64,000 nucleotides of DNA from Lagopus muta (Eukaryota; Chordata; Aves; Galliformes; Phasianidae): contig NC_064436.1 of assembly GCF_023343835.1 (NCBI RefSeq), forward strand, positions 49,389,883 to 49,453,882. The letters run 5' to 3'. Under the pieces are notes generated by a model that made no database searches, was not told the DNA's origin, and saw nothing but the letters and a program-made list of their open reading frames with translations. Positions 36,251-50,569 of this stretch are shown piece by piece. Made by a program: the position numbers and the translations under genes. How positions within the stretch are numbered: position 1 is the first letter of the stretch; each line of letters begins with the position of its first letter.

Positions 36251-39200
36251 TCTCTTACATGCAAGTTTGAAACAAACATAGGAAGTTTCTGTGAGTTTTA
36301 GGACCTGAAGGCAATAACTTTATAGGCTAGAGTGCTGTTAAATTTGAACAGCTAAATGTTGTGCTTTGGTAATATATTTGTATCATTTGATTCATTTTAA
36401 CAGTCACGTGATCAATAATTTAATGTTCTCCTTTATAGTTTGTAGGTGAGAGATCTGATCTTGTTATAGATAACTTTTCCCATCCTCTTTTCTATTTTCA
36501 CAGTCAATGTGGGTTTTTTGTTAGGTTGTTTCATTTCGGTTTGTTTTGTTTCCTGAACCGCTTTTTGTATATCCAGCATGTGTCTGTGGACTGCAGTTCT
36601 GAGGTCACTGCAGCTGAGCACATGAAGTTTATTTGATTCTCTGTTCACTTTTTGAAGAAGGGAAACAGAACAAAGATCATTTTTTAACAATGAGGCATTA
36701 TTTTTGCTCTTTGCTTCAGGCCACTGGAAGCCAGTGCACTTGATGAAGTATGCGCTTTCTCATGTTTTCTGGGCAGCTTCTGTAAGCTGAGGCTTGTAAA
36801 CTTCTCACATTTCTCAAGTCACTGGCCCCGTCTCTTTGTCACAGATTTAGGCATTTGTGAGATGACCAAATCCAGTGCCCATGGGGGCCAGATCTACGTT
36901 CACACTTGAGGCACAGTCCGGTATTGCTTCAGGTGTCTGAGCGTGCAAAGGGAATCAGCTTCATCATTCTGCTGTTTCAGGTGAAGGCAAAAGTTGTGCA
37001 TGTTGCTTCACTGTTGTCACTATCTAAAGACATGAGTGCCAGACCTGTCCAATGGGCTCATAAAAGCTGTAAAACTGATTTAAAGTGACTTCTGGTTTCT
37101 GAGGTTATTTAAAGAAGGTACTAAGTGTTTTAAACAAGCAAAAGGCAAAGCATTAATAGTGGCATTAGCTCAAAAAATGAATTGAGTCTTACGTTGTTTT
37201 GTACTTTTAGTGTTGAAGTATCTCTAGTTTTCTCTTGGATAGAAGATTTTCTGCGTAAATGTAACATATAAAAGTGGTTGGAAAAAGACAAAGCTATTCT
37301 ACCTTAAGTCTTTTGATTTTATTTTTAATTATTTTTGTTCTCATTAAGCATGGTGGTACACCTCAACATTTTTCTTGGTTTCTGTTTCAGACATTCTTTA
37401 TGAGAATGTTGCTGGCAGCCACTTATATGATATTTAGCACTTGCAAATTGCTGATTTCAGCAACATGTTTTAGATAAATCTTGTTCTAATCTAAATTCAA
37501 AATGAATAATTATGCAACTGAATGTTTCTAAACAGTCTGGTTTTCTTTTTAAGTAGGAAAATGTCACGAGTTCTATACAGTGACCTTTCAGCCTTTCTAA
37601 CTTTGTCTGGTTTTAGTTCTTTGTGTAATGTATTTATAGAGAATATATCTTTGCTTAGATAATGAAATAGTGACAGTAGGTGGAGAGCATCAGAATAAAG
37701 CAGAAGTGGATGTAGAGGTTAAAAATGGGGCAGTGTTGCCTAATGACAGTGATGCAGTAAGAATCTGTGGGGTCTGGCTAATGGAGAGTGCCTGGTGATG
37801 TCTTCATCTGAAGCCTGTACTTAGGAAAGAGGGAAAATGGTTGAGGTCTCTGACTTTTTGGGACATGAGTGCTCTTCACATATTTCACTAAGAAAATCAT
37901 AACACGAGAAGGCTCTCTGCTGTAACTTAGAAGGCGAAGCGCTTAAAAACATGTTGAAATCTTTCAGCAAAAATGAATCCTTGCAATAATGTTTCGTTTC
38001 TGATATATTGCCTGCTACTTATCTTGGCAAAATCAGCAGCAGTAAAGCTGCAATTGCATACGAGGAATGCTGATGGACAGGTATGGCAGTTGCTGGCATA
38101 TTCTAACTAGCCACAAGGCAAAAATCTGACAGAACTGATAAGCAACAGTTGCAGAACTCTTGTGGAAAAAAAATGAGTTACTTGAATTTCTCAGAACGTG
38201 AGAAAAAGTTCCCAAATAAGAGTTCATTAGCCCAAGATTAAAATAACTGCAGAAAATAAACAGAAACACAACGGTTTGTGGAGGTAATGCACAATACTGC
38301 CCATGCAGGAAGGTACAGTAGAGTTCTCTTAAAGCAGTTCTTTATTTCTAAGTATTTACTAAATTAGGTGCCCCAAAATCTCATGTTTTTGGGAAAAGAA
38401 CATTTACTGTGGATCAGGGAGGAGAAGTGACTTTGTGACTTAGTGAATTAGTTCAAGGTACACTTTTGAACCAAACAGCTAATTAACAACATGGTTTGAA
38501 TTGCTAAACAAGTGAAAATCCAGTCTTGTGACTGCTGATAGGATGGATATAGATGGATAATTCCAGAAAATAAAAACAAATTTGAGACAGACACAGGAAT
38601 GTGTAAGTCTGTTTGGGTTTTTTTTCCTCTTTTTTATCCTTTTCTCTCTATCTCCTACATTGTCCTTTTTAAGGCAATTATGATGGCAGTATTATATAGC
38701 AGTTGAATTTATTGTAGGCTTCTCATACTGCCTTTTTTTTTAGCTACGTAGTACTAAGCTACATGGGCATGTCATCATCTTTTACCAGGTTATTTCTTAG
38801 AAACTTCATTCTGCCTTTAGAATCATTCTGTTTCTGAGCACCATGGGTTTGACTTTTATATCAGCTGTGTTAATTCTTTTGATGTTCCATCCATCCATTT
38901 TATATATTTTTGGTAGAAAATTCTAAGAGGGGAAAACTTTGTTAGAATATTTTTTATTCTTTTTAATACAGATGAGAAATCAGTGTTTATTACTGGGGAT
39001 ATTTGTAATTATGTCAAAATAAAATAATCTAAATTTACATAATAAATTCTACAAGTACCACACTTTCCATGCAGTAATTACACATTTTTTTTCCTCGCCA
39101 GTACTAAAGAAAGAAATAAAACTTGCAACCAGCAAACTACTGCAATTGTGTTTTAGTTCCCAAGTCTTGCAGCCTTTTCCCCCACCCCCCCAGCAACTCA

Positions 39201-42200
39201 GTGCTCTTAGTGGGCTACCAAAAAACAAAGTGACCACATAAACAGTGAGCGGATGCGTGCATTTTGCCTTCAGTCCATCCTGGAAAAATGAAGAGCCCCA
39301 TTTTGAACTTGGTGGCCACCTAAAGGGGATTTATTCATTTGTTTATTTATTTATTGCTAGTGATGTACCTAATGTGTAGCAAGGGGTAAAAAGGGTAGCA
39401 GAATTTTCTGATAAAATGATTCTTCTTTGGGGAATTAGCATTTGTCTGAATAGAAAATCTTTGCAGAGTCGTTTCCAGCTTGATGCATGCAGTAACTGAT
39501 AGACCCACCACTTGTTTGCTGATCTCCATGGCACTGGGCTGAGTGGGAGTGTCCGTTCTAGGCAGTGAGTTGTGTGGAGCAGGTTCTGGTTAAAGCACCA
39601 TCAGTTAGGGTTTGTTGTTGTTTCTGGTCTGCAGTATCAATTTGGATTGTGAAATAACATGTTGTTGTTGTTGTTTTGTAGTAGGTTGCTTTGTTTGTTT
39701 TTACTATTTGGCAATTCTCATTTCTATCCAGTCTTTCACATGGAAATGGAAACCCACCATCTGTGTTCTAGATTATCTCCATTAATGAGAGCTTTTTATT
39801 AAGGCTGCAGGAGGTAACAGGCACACAGACAAAATTCTTTGGCACAGCTTTATCACCAGGCACAGGTTCACGCTGGGACATCGCATCATTGCCTCCTGCA
39901 GTTCATTCAGGCTAAGTGCAATCTGCTTCTTAACAAAGCCAGAAAATGAATGCCGCAGCTGAAGAATATTTTCCTGTTGTCGTTGATACTTCTGTGTGCT
40001 ACTGTATGTGGTGGCACTATGTCTAATTGCCAGTCATTGAACAGGTTCTGCTAAATAACTTCTAATTTCTTTCTTCTGTTACTGTTCTGTTGCAGCTGAA
40101 GATCAAGACATTACAAATATTTTGTGTAGTTTTTCTGCTTCAGTAGATGTAGTTAACTTTTCGGTTCACCATAATTTACAGGATTGCTGAAATACAAAAG
40201 CTGTATATTCTTAGAAAATAATGGATTTGTTGGTTTGTCTCATTGGTTGTGTAGGAACGCAAGCAGGCACAGGCATGCCTTGCCTTTTACATCTTCTCTG
40301 TGGACGATTGGGTCAGGAGGACTGTGTGATGCGCCCTGGAACACAACTGCACTGTAGTGTAGTAGTAACCATAGATCTGTTTTTGAAATATTGTTAGTAC
40401 TGTAAGCGTAGTCTTCTAGTTGTATTTTAAAGTTCAAGTCTAAGGCTTGATTTTGTTGTGAGAACTGAGACTTAATGTTCACTGCAAAATGAAGACTTGC
40501 ACTCAGTTCACATTAGAAAACGAAAATAGTTCCTTGTTCAACACCACCTCCTGTCCTCTGGAAGAGGAAATGAATTATCACACAGCAATGAGTTGGTTAT
40601 AAAGAATCCTCACTTTCACATCTGGAGGTTATTATAAAAGTACTGGGGAAACTTCATGTGGAAACAGAGACTCCTTCACCACAGGGAATACGCTTTTAAG
40701 AATGTTTTTGGTCTTGCCCCAACCATACATAGCACTTGCTAGTGTACCTTAGGGGAAAAGGTTTAATGAAACGCTTCTGATTGTGTCTTGAATTATAATT
40801 ATAATATTTAAAGAATAGTCTTTTTAGTCCCTCTGCAAATACTCTTCTGTTATGTATCTATAAATGTGGGAGTGAAGTTTCTGAGAAAGCGGAAGGTTTT
40901 CAGTGTTTTAATTTATGAAATGTTAACCTTCTTCGGAGTACTTAAACAACTGTTAAACTTTGGCAGGAAAAACTGGAAAGAATCCTTTTCCAAATCTTTC
41001 TAGTAATAAAGACTAGATACCACTGCAGATTGAATTGCTTAACAAAATTAATGTTGGTGCTGTGGCACCGCACTCTAATCACAGATGTCTCCAAGGCGGT
41101 ATGCAGCTTAAGTATGAAGTGTTGATTAGTATTTCCACTGTCCCTTCCCTCTCATTATTTGAGAATAAGTATATACCCACTTAAAGCTTGGGATTTGATT
41201 TGGAGAATTATAGCTTATATCATAGCAAATTGGGCAACGGAGTTTTAAACCAGGATAACAAAATACTTGGAAGAATTCAAGTATGGAAAGAACAAACTAA
41301 AAATATTTCTCAACACTTTTGTAATGAATTATTTTTAAAGATCTTGGATTGAGTAGCCAGGAGTGAAAAACTGACTACAAAGAAGTAGATTTAAGGAAGT
41401 AATTTTTATTAATGACAGAGCATAGAATTAACCAAGAATAAATAGCGTGCTTGATAACTTTTTTTTTAGCTGTTTGGGAAATTATGAGGTGAATTGGTTT
41501 GGTTGGATTCATAGGATTCTGTGAGGATTTCACAGAATTCCTAGTCAATCAGATATTTTAAAGTGGATGAGATGAATCCAGTAGAAGATCTTAGACTTAA
41601 TAAAAAGGTAAGAAATGTGAAGAGAAAACAAGTATTTGTGAATTTATGTTTTAGAGGACTGAGTCAGGGAATAGAAATGCATCAGCATAGACCATATAGT
41701 GAAACCTTTCATGAGCAACTTCTGTCTAGAAAGGGAAATGGACCATAAAGTTGTGTTATGAGCAGGACTGCAAACAGCCATGGGTATTATGCTTCCTTTC
41801 TAGAAATCAGGCATCTGTGCTAGTTTTAAAACTGTGTGGATATGCTCTTTGACACTGCACTTCTGGTGACCCTTTGGAGGAAGTGATGAGAATAATAAAG
41901 ATGGTGAAAACACAAAGTGATGATGTAGAGATGTAAATGGATAAGTTAAGTTCTGCTGTCTCAGATCAGGAGACAAAACCAGGAAATACATCAGTAAATT
42001 TAAAATGAATAAATGGATTGATGTATTGGATACAAGTTTGGGAGTTTCCTGGACCAGAATGTTTCTGAGACAAAGAATTCAAAATTATCAGTGGTCGCAT
42101 CTTATACATATGTTGGGTTCTAATGAACAGAGTTAAAGATGTGTTTAGGGGAGACTAGCAGGATTTGAATACAGCTGCCAATTTCAGGCCTCATGTGCTT

Positions 42201-45200
42201 GTCACTGTTGAGAGTCTGCATTATGGTTAAGTGAAGAGCTTAGTTTATCTACCAGAAGGATAAATTCTTCACTCTGGTCTTGGCCACTGAATTGTCTTTT
42301 CCCATCTGCTGGCTTGTCTATGCCTGTCAGAAAACCATCCGGGATATTCTCTGAGGAGGTTTTCTGCATTTCACATCAACTAGCAGTTACCCAGCAGATG
42401 TTGGAGCCAGTGCAAAATACGTGGTGGCACTGCATGGCCAGAAGCAGGACAGGGTGAGTAATGTGGGAAGGAGAAGCAGATGGTGGCAGCAAGCTGTTTA
42501 ACAGGATCTCTGTGTCACATGGAATCAAAACTGTAAGTACCGGGAGAGGGGTTTAAATTGTGCACTGCTGTGATTCGTGCTTGGCAGACTGGTCTGAAAT
42601 TCTGTCTGTGCTTCATCTTGCTGTGGTATTTCATACCCTGTCACTATGTACAGAACTTCAGAGAAGTTGGGTGTCAGTAAAAGCTGTGCTGGGTACTGTG
42701 TTCTTGACTTAGTACCGGCTCTTGACTGAGTTCAAATCAGCAGAGCCAGTCACTGGTTGCTGAATTTAAATCAGCTCCAAGATTATTTTTACCTCTGGTA
42801 AGTCAGTTACAAGGGAAGTTCTCTTAAATTCCTGGGCGTTAACACTGTTATAATCTGCTTTCTCTTAACCAACAAATTTTAGTATCTTCAGAACAAACAG
42901 AAGCATGATCTATTTGGATGGAGTTCTTTAATAGTTTGAAGGAGTCTTTCAAAGCAGGGGAGAGGTGAAAAAGATCTTGTATTGTACAGTAGTCAATATA
43001 AATGAATTTATAGGATGTTCTTATGTGAGGAATAGTGGCTCCTGCTTAAGAAAAAAAAGAAAGACTTGGCTGTAGAGTAGCATTTGTCTTGGAGGAGAAA
43101 AAAAGCATAATTACGTATTACAGTGAAGGAGCTGAGATTGCATAATAATGATATTGGATTCTACCACTATTTAAATAAGTTGTGATGTGAAAGACATGTT
43201 GGATCAAGGCATGTGATTTTTTTTATCCTCACATTTGTCCATATCCTCACCCCACCTTTAGCATTTCTGTTACATGGGGAATCTTCTACATTTACAGCAG
43301 AACTTAAATACTGCTATACTTTTAATTATGGAAATGAAGCGCACAGGTAATTGTACTGCCTCTCCCAAGTTTGTAACAGTATTTGTTGTTTTGTTTTGGT
43401 TATCATGTGGTGTGTGTGATGTTTATAATCTTTATGTAGTTACTTTAAAATGTAAGTATCAAGAAAGTTTCTCCAAATAGATGAACTACTCAGTGTACTG
43501 CTTTTCTTTAAGTAGTAGTCAATGTATTTGCTTTTTCTTAGGTCAGGTTAGTTTCTGGGCTTTTAGAAAATATTCTAATTATCTTCTTTACATCAAGGAA
43601 ATCTAATACAGAGCCTGCTGCTTTGTGAATGTGAAGATAGCAGTAAATTACAAGACTACTTTGCTTGTGATCTGGCAATTGGCCAAAGCTCCACAGAAAT
43701 GCCCTCTGTCTTCAGAAGAAGGACAGCTGCTTAAGCAGTTTGTCTGATCACAGGATCATTGCAGTGCAGGCTGCCATTGCGTTACATCTCTTAGCTGGAA
43801 ACCTTTGTCAATGTAGTCTGGGGAGCGGGGTATGAAGAAGGAAGCAAATAGTCTTTGCCCCAATGTGCTTTGCATAATATTTTGTGCATTTCTTTTTTCT
43901 TTTCTGTTTCTGAGTTATTTAGTGCTGCGTAAGGGTCATGTCAAAGAGTGCAGATTATGGATAGAATTAGGAGTGGAAATCAGAAAATAAAGTTCTTCTA
44001 TGGGTTCTAATGGTACCAGAAAGGGGGCACTGCTTTTAATGTTACTGATGACAACAGCAAAACTTCACAGAAATAATACATCCTTTCTAGTTCATTTTTC
44101 ACTACGATCCACATATGTCCCTTGCTTAATTTGTGTATCTGTTTCTGTCAAGTTAGCACTATTAAAAAGGCAATTAAATGGGTCTTTTTCCTTAGCATAA
44201 ATAGCTCTCTTGTCTTTAAAGAGCATTAAATACTTCAGTTTTGGTGGTGGTTTTGGTAAATCAAACAGGTCACAGTCTTTTAATTGTATTGTCCCCTTTT
44301 ACCAAAAGGCTTTTTAGTCTCCTTTTGCAGCCATCTTCCATACCTTTCCCAAACTGAATTGTTGTTTTTTGTGTTGTTTTTTCATCAGTACAGGCAATCA
44401 GACTGGAGAGGTATGTTTCGAATTAGCGTTCAATATTTTTAGCATTTCATGAGTAGTATTGCTGTTTTTTTTTCCTTGCCTTGCCTGAAAATACCTCTCC
44501 TGTCACATCCTGCAATTGCATTTTCATTGTTTTCCTGCACATAGCCTGTTATTGGCTCATAATCTCTTTACAGTTGCTTAATAAATGCCCCTCTTCTGTT
44601 TCCAGCTGATGAGCTCTTAGCACAAATTGTTGGTTTTAAACACTAGGCATATGACTATGTTAGTAGATTAATTTTTGTTATTTCTTCTGTCCTGTGCTGC
44701 TGGTCCCTAGCTGTCAGTTGTCATTATTCCTACTTCTTATGCTGCAGTTGTTTATGGGAACAGCAAACAGGGTCAATTATAACGCCATTCTCAGCTAATA
44801 AATTCACTCAGGTCCTGTATGTCCTTTCAAGTTAACACTTAAAAAAATGTCTAAGGAGGAGTGACAATACTGAACTAAACTCCATCTCCTCCAACTTATT
44901 TCAGCATGGCTCAGTGTGATGTTCTCCTTGACACTTACATTGCTTGTCATGGTCTCCCTTGTTTGGAAAGTTGATGGACTTAACAAAGTAAGTTTATCAG
45001 GTTAGCAAAGTAATTTTGTAAATCCCTTTTTATGTGTTATCCCATTTTTCTAAACTCCTTTGTCTATTTAGCCTTTCCAAATTGGTTTGTATTAATACGT
45101 TCTTCTGATGTCAGCCTGTGGGTTGTGTTGCTGAATCACCTTTCTTGATAATTAGGTTAACGTTTGCTGCTTTCTGACCCTGTGATAATCTTGTTTGATG

Positions 45201-46102
45201 TATTATAAAGGAAAGCAAACAAAACCTGTTGCTAAGTATGTGACTGTTTAGAGGTATTTCAGTTTTACTGCCATCCATGCAGTAATTTCCTTGTTTCCAT
45301 ATTTTCTGGTGGTTCCAGCTGATAGATAAGACTGTATCTGAGATAAACCAAGATCTCTCATCTCAAGTCTACATCATTACTTCTGCAGCTGTTGAGAAAC
45401 ATTTTTCCCAGATAAACATGTCTGTAGTTAATACTATTGCTCTTAATCAGAGGTCATCACTTACTATTATTAGGTAATGGCAAAGGTAATATATGATATT
45501 GCCTAAAACATCTAAGAAAAGAAATAAAAACTCTTCAGTGACAAAACTGGACATTTCAGTATTTGTGTGGACTTTGATACCAGACTTTCTCTTGGCTGTT
45601 TTCCTTATGCTAGCCGTACTCTTGAAGAGAGAGCTAGGCTTTTAGAAAGAATTAGGCACTTCCAGGAGAAAAGGGAACTCAGGTCTGTAGATGTCATCAG
45701 ACATCTGTGCTTGAATTTGGTCAGTGTCTGTTCATTTCTCTCCAGCAAGTGTAAGGGATAGCCCAGAGCAATTGGCTTGCACAGTATGTGTTGTTATGTA
45801 TTCAGATAAGCACCTCCCAGAAAGTTTTAAATTCTTCAATTTTCAGTGTGTTCATAATATGTAGAGTGACTTAGCAGAGTTCTCTCCAGCTGGAATGAAG
45901 TGGTTTGCATGTCTGTACTGTCTCTTATGTTATGGAAGTGAAATGCTCTAGCTATGCTTAGAAAGCCTGGGAGGATGGAATCTTAGTGTGAGAATTAGAA
46001 TTTTGAGGTACTATGGTAAAAATAGCAATAATGAAAATTTCTAGGTTAGTTTTAACACTTAGTGAAGTGCCAGTATGTGATAACTTAATGAAGACATGTT
46101 TA

Positions 46103-46748
46103 ATCATAGAATTACTCAGGTTGGAAGGGACCTCAAGGATCATCAAGTCCAACTGCAGCCTAACCATAGTACCCTAACTCTAACAACCCTCTGCTAAATC
46201 ATATCTATGAGCACCGCATCCAAACAGCTCTGAAACACATCCAGGGATGGTGACTCAACCACCTCCCTGGAGAGCCTATTCTAATGTTTAACCACCCTTT
46301 CTGTAAAGAAGTGTTTCCTAACATCCAACCTAAACTTACCTTGGCGCAATTTGAGGCCATTTCCCCTCATCTTGTCACCTGTCACCAGTGAGAAGAGACC
46401 TACCCCGCTCTCACTGTAAGCACCTTTCAGGTACTGGAAGAGAGTAATAAGCCACCTCTTTCCCAGATTAAACAACCCCAGCTCCATCAGCCTCTCCTCA
46501 CAGGGCTGATTTTTCCAAGCCCTTCACTAGCCTCATTGCCCTTCTCTGGACCTGCTGCAGTACCTCCACATCCTTTCTGTACTGAGGCACCCAAAACTGA
46601 ACACAGTACTCGAGGTGAGGCCTCACCAGTGTTGAGTACAGGGGCAGGATGACTTCCCTACTCCTCACCACACCATTCCTGATACAAGCCAGGAAGCCAA
46701 TGGCCTTCTTTGGCCACCAGGGCACACTGCACACAATCAAAGCAGCAT
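46103..46748 (-). mobile_element. CR1 LINE, longest clear copy, with ORF2 C-terminus
   Basis: The - strand starts with part of ORF2, including [16 protein letters not shown] and [17 protein letters not shown], open for 80 codons (46740-46498). After a frame change it continues with [19 protein letters not shown] and [18 protein letters not shown]. It ends in the CR1 3' terminus (aatcatagaattactcaggt on +). It is antisense within PDS5A intron 1 and its coding capacity is broken. An older CR1 piece lies about 650 bases to the right. Confidence 0.95.
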
Positions 46749-47399
46749 AGAATGAATTTAATCTGAAATGTGAACAGCTGTATTTTGTTTACCTGTGCTA
46801 GCAATTGGTGTGGAAATTGGGTGCTTAACTGCTCAGAAAAGAGTGGATGATGTTACATTAATATATTCAAATACTGCTGTTTTGTCTCCTGATTTTTCCA
46901 CTGGGGACGATTGTCTGTGGTGGAAACTATTAAGTCTGGTAGGTTTTTCCATCAATGGAAATTGCTGCCCTAGCTAGGGTTGGTTCTACTGTATGGCTGG
47001 ACGTCACTTAACCAACAGTACTGCAACTTGAAAACGTAGTGAATTCCTGTTACAGCTTAATTGTTTTTCTCCTGGAATCAAAACTGGCTTAGTGTGACTG
47101 TAATTCCAGGTTTTCAGTTTGATAAGCACGTTGTTCCAGTACACCCATTTCTAGCTACCACAGTTGTTACTGGTACTACAGCACAATGGCTGTCATATTT
47201 CTATGGTATGGCTAAAGGTTTGTAACTGTGAAAATAATTGCAATATGAAGAAATAACTTTCATAAGATATTATCAGAACTTCCTAATATGTTGCCAATAT
47301 TTATTGAGCACTGTGAAACTTGCATGCTACAGTTGTTCATTTATTTTCTTATTTCTCTCCAAAGGAACATGCGATTTAGCAGCTCTTTCTCCCCATATG

Positions 47400-47640
47400 T
47401 AGGACTCATGCTTATTTTTGTTGAACCTCATAAGGTTCCTCTCTGCCCAACTCTCTGAGATGTCTAGGGCTCACTGATGGGCAACATGGCCTTCTGGTCT
47501 GACAGCTACTCCTTCCAGCTTTAAATGAATCAGCAGCAAACTTGAGTGTGCATTTGTCCTTTCATCCAGGTCGTTGATGAAGATGTTGAACGAGACTTGC
47601 CCCAGTACTAACCACTGGGGAGCACCGCCAGCTATGAGAA
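47400..47640 (-). mobile_element. degenerate CR1 reverse-transcriptase fragment
   Basis: The - strand reads VLGQVSFNIFINDLDERT, matching the CR1 motif VLGPVLFNIFINDLDEG in the reverse-transcriptase domain, then a decayed KFA.D..K stretch. On + it shows aggtcgttgatgaagatgtt followed by gaacgag. It is more diverged than the copy at 46103-46748. It may be an earlier part of the same element or an older insertion. Confidence 0.8.
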
Positions 47641-48459
47641 GTGATAAGAAGTAACTACTTTTTTTTTTTCATCAGACCTTAACACTGAAGGAATTTAATG
47701 TATGCAGTCATTTTGGTTTTTAGTGTTTTGGGAGTATTTGTGACTCACATTCATAGACCAAGACTTTGTGTTAAAGTTGTATAAACGCTGGGGAAGGGAA
47801 TGTGGTTTCCATCTTAGAGAGCTTGTGAGCAAATAGGAGGATAGCTGCAGAAAGGCAGGAGTGTGTCACTGCTATATACCATTCTATTAATGAATAAATG
47901 ATTTAATCACATAGGCCATTTTTTGTACTTCTAAAGGCTTAGGTTGCTTGATTATGATTAGATAACTAGTTTTTCAGTTGTGCTAGAGGGCAACAATACC
48001 GACCCTGTAACTGATGAAGTTTTGACTGAGATCTTGGCCTTCTAGCAAGTGCTGAGAGCCAAGCATATATTGTACTTAATGTCTGGGCTGTTTTTTTCTC
48101 TTCTGTTTCAACAATGATCTCTTATGTAGATGAGCAGGTGTTTGGAAGTTGTTCTAGTATGTAATGCCTTAAGCAGTGCCAGTAGTTGCTTGGCTTTAGA
48201 GAGTACTCCTATGGTGTATGATTTTAGATACAGTTAGTTACATGTATTCAAGAAATATATAGTATTGTTGAACCTTGACAGAATCAACAGATCCTGTAGG
48301 GTGTACTTTAATGCAAGTCTTCAAAAATATTAATTGCCTTTTCCCAGAATGCTCTGCTATTTATTAGAAAGATGTACATGATGCTTTGAACAATTGCATT
48401 GTCTTTTATAGTTAATTTTTATATATTAATGCCTTTTTTGTTTTTTGTTTGGTTGTGGG

Positions 48460-48481
48460 TTTGTTTGTTTGTTTGTTTGTT
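48460..48481. repeat. (TTTG)n microsatellite
   Basis: Five consecutive TTTG units in intron 1. Confidence 0.9.
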
Positions 48482-48609
48482 CTGCTTTTTTGTGGTATGT
48501 GTTTTATATACCCCATACACGTGATTTCTTATTTGTCCTGTATTCCTTATTGATTCCTTATTTGTCCAGTGTATTCTGTTTATGAAGCTTATGATACCTA
48601 CAGGCACAG

Positions 48610-48669
48610 AGGAGATAGGACTTGAGAGAGGGAAGGAATAGGAGATAGGACTTGAGAGAGGGAAGGAAT
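48610..48669. repeat. perfect 30-bp tandem duplication
   Basis: The unit that begins aggagataggacttgagaga occurs twice head to tail, at 48610-48639 and 48640-48669, with no differences. Only two copies are present, so it is a recent local duplication rather than an array. Confidence 0.95.
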
Positions 48670-50569
48670 GGTTGCTTATATAGGTTATCCAGATTGGAAG
48701 GATTCTTAGTGGGACAAGTTTATGTGACTGTGGATACAGTTTATCTTTGACCTCCGAAGCCACAGATGTTTCAGTCCTTTCTACCCTGTTCTTAAAGCCT
48801 TCAATAATGTGGTTATCTGAATCAATACTTAACAATTGTTACTGTTACATTTTTCCTGCCTGTAATTCAGAGTATTCCCATGTTCAGGGCAGTTGTTCCC
48901 CATCCTGCCATCAGCAGACAAAAGAGGTGGTTACTTTTTGTACTGAAAGAATCTGGTGGATTATGAAGTGTAGGTTTTCAGTTTGTTTGTTTTTAATTTT
49001 TAAACTGGAGGATGTAGGAAGGACAGGTGATCTGTGACGCTGCAGCAGAGAGACCTGTGCTGTCAGCTGGAGGAAGTAAAACGGAGTTCTGTAGGAGTTG
49101 TGTTTTTGTCCTTTCAGCTAATGCCTTTAATTATACCTTAAGAATAATCTATGGGAAACAGGCTGATGTAAGTAGAATTGGGATTTTTGTGGGCGGTGTC
49201 TTTCAGGTTCTGTTTTGTTCTGGTTGGTTTTTGTTCCCACCCACCTTGATTTTTCCTAGATGTTAGGAGAATGATGATGTACATCAGTAGAAACTGAGGA
49301 ATTTTGAGTAACAGTGCGGGTTAGGTTACAATTAAACACCTGATTAGTAAGATGTACTGCATTTAAAACTGAGTTCCAAAATGGGGGGAAGGAGTGAAGT
49401 CATAAGGCACTGTTTTCATGTTGGAAGTGTGGCATTCTTACTAAGGGAGGAACAGCCTTATTATCATTTGAATGACATAGTTACGAAAGAGTTGCGGCAA
49501 GCATAAGAGAAGTGTTTATTAGCTTTGTGAGTTCAGTCTTCTCTTGTGTTTTACTGTAATATTCTACAGGCTAGACTTGAACCATCAACTTACCATTCTG
49601 TTTTCTTATCTCTCTTCTTTATGTTTATGGGGTAGACATGTGTATTGGGTTTACAGACTCCTATGGCTCTCCTTCACAATTTTCACTCTAAGAGTACTAG
49701 TAAGTAGAAAGACAAAACTTAATTTAACTTGGGTCATAATGACATATTTACCTGTGGAACACTGTCTGCAGTTCTGTGCTGGTATCTTGGGGGCTTTTTG
49801 TCCTTTAATGTTCCTATTTCAAAAGTTAAATCTGTGGCTCTTTAATTTTTTCAAACTAAATTTTCACTTTCAGTTTTGCCAACTAATTATGTTGAGATTA
49901 TAAAATCCCAATGAAATGAAACATTTAAGGCCAATTTTGATGGCATTTCATGGGAACTAGTAGTTCTTAACTGTGCTGAGGAGACAAGGAAAAACATACG
50001 GTTTTTTCCTTATATATATGAGAATATAGATGCAGTTTTGAGTATGCAGAGAGCAGATCTGCGGAGTTGGACATTTCATATGAGGGATAAAATGCTTATC
50101 TGGTATCTAGTTGATTTAATACAGATAAAAGGATTGTGTGCATGTAAAGTAGCCCTTGGACTCTGTGCCTTGATGCAGCCAGTTAAGATTGCCTACTTGT
50201 AGGCTGGTATGGCTGATTGCGCAGCTGCACTGTCCTGTGACCCATGTTTTAGGTCAAGCTGGCTGAGATGACCTCTAGCTCCTCCTACTGAGGCAAGTCC
50301 TCACATTGAAATGATTTAGGGCTCCAAGCTCATCAATACGTAAGATTTTGTGCTGCACCTCAGGTTCGTATTGGCAAAACGAGAAGAGATGCAGTATTTT
50401 TCAGTGTCTTATTGTAAAACATGGAGTTCACGTTCAGTAAGCATTTAAGCATCTGAATAATGCTTTTTTCTTTCTGATGTTTGTCCAAACAAAAAGTTGC
50501 ATTACTGCAACTCAGTAGTCTAAAATGTATTGTTTCATCTTTTTAGAAAGTATTAGGAATGAGACCTAG

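Noticed and set aside
44500..45480. Possible further old LINE sequence in intron 1
   Set aside because: Some phrases vaguely resemble old antisense CR1, but no ordered set of blocks could be matched.
45567..45761. 64-codon frame containing RTLEERARLLERIRHFQEKR
   Set aside because: It looks protein-like, but I recognise no family and it has no convincing exon boundaries. Left out as probable chance.
48610..48669. Possible CRISPR-like or satellite array
   Set aside because: Only two adjacent units without spacers, in a vertebrate intron.
48419..48835. 138-codon frame on the - strand
   Set aside because: It runs through a TTTG microsatellite and the 30-bp tandem duplication, which explain its length.
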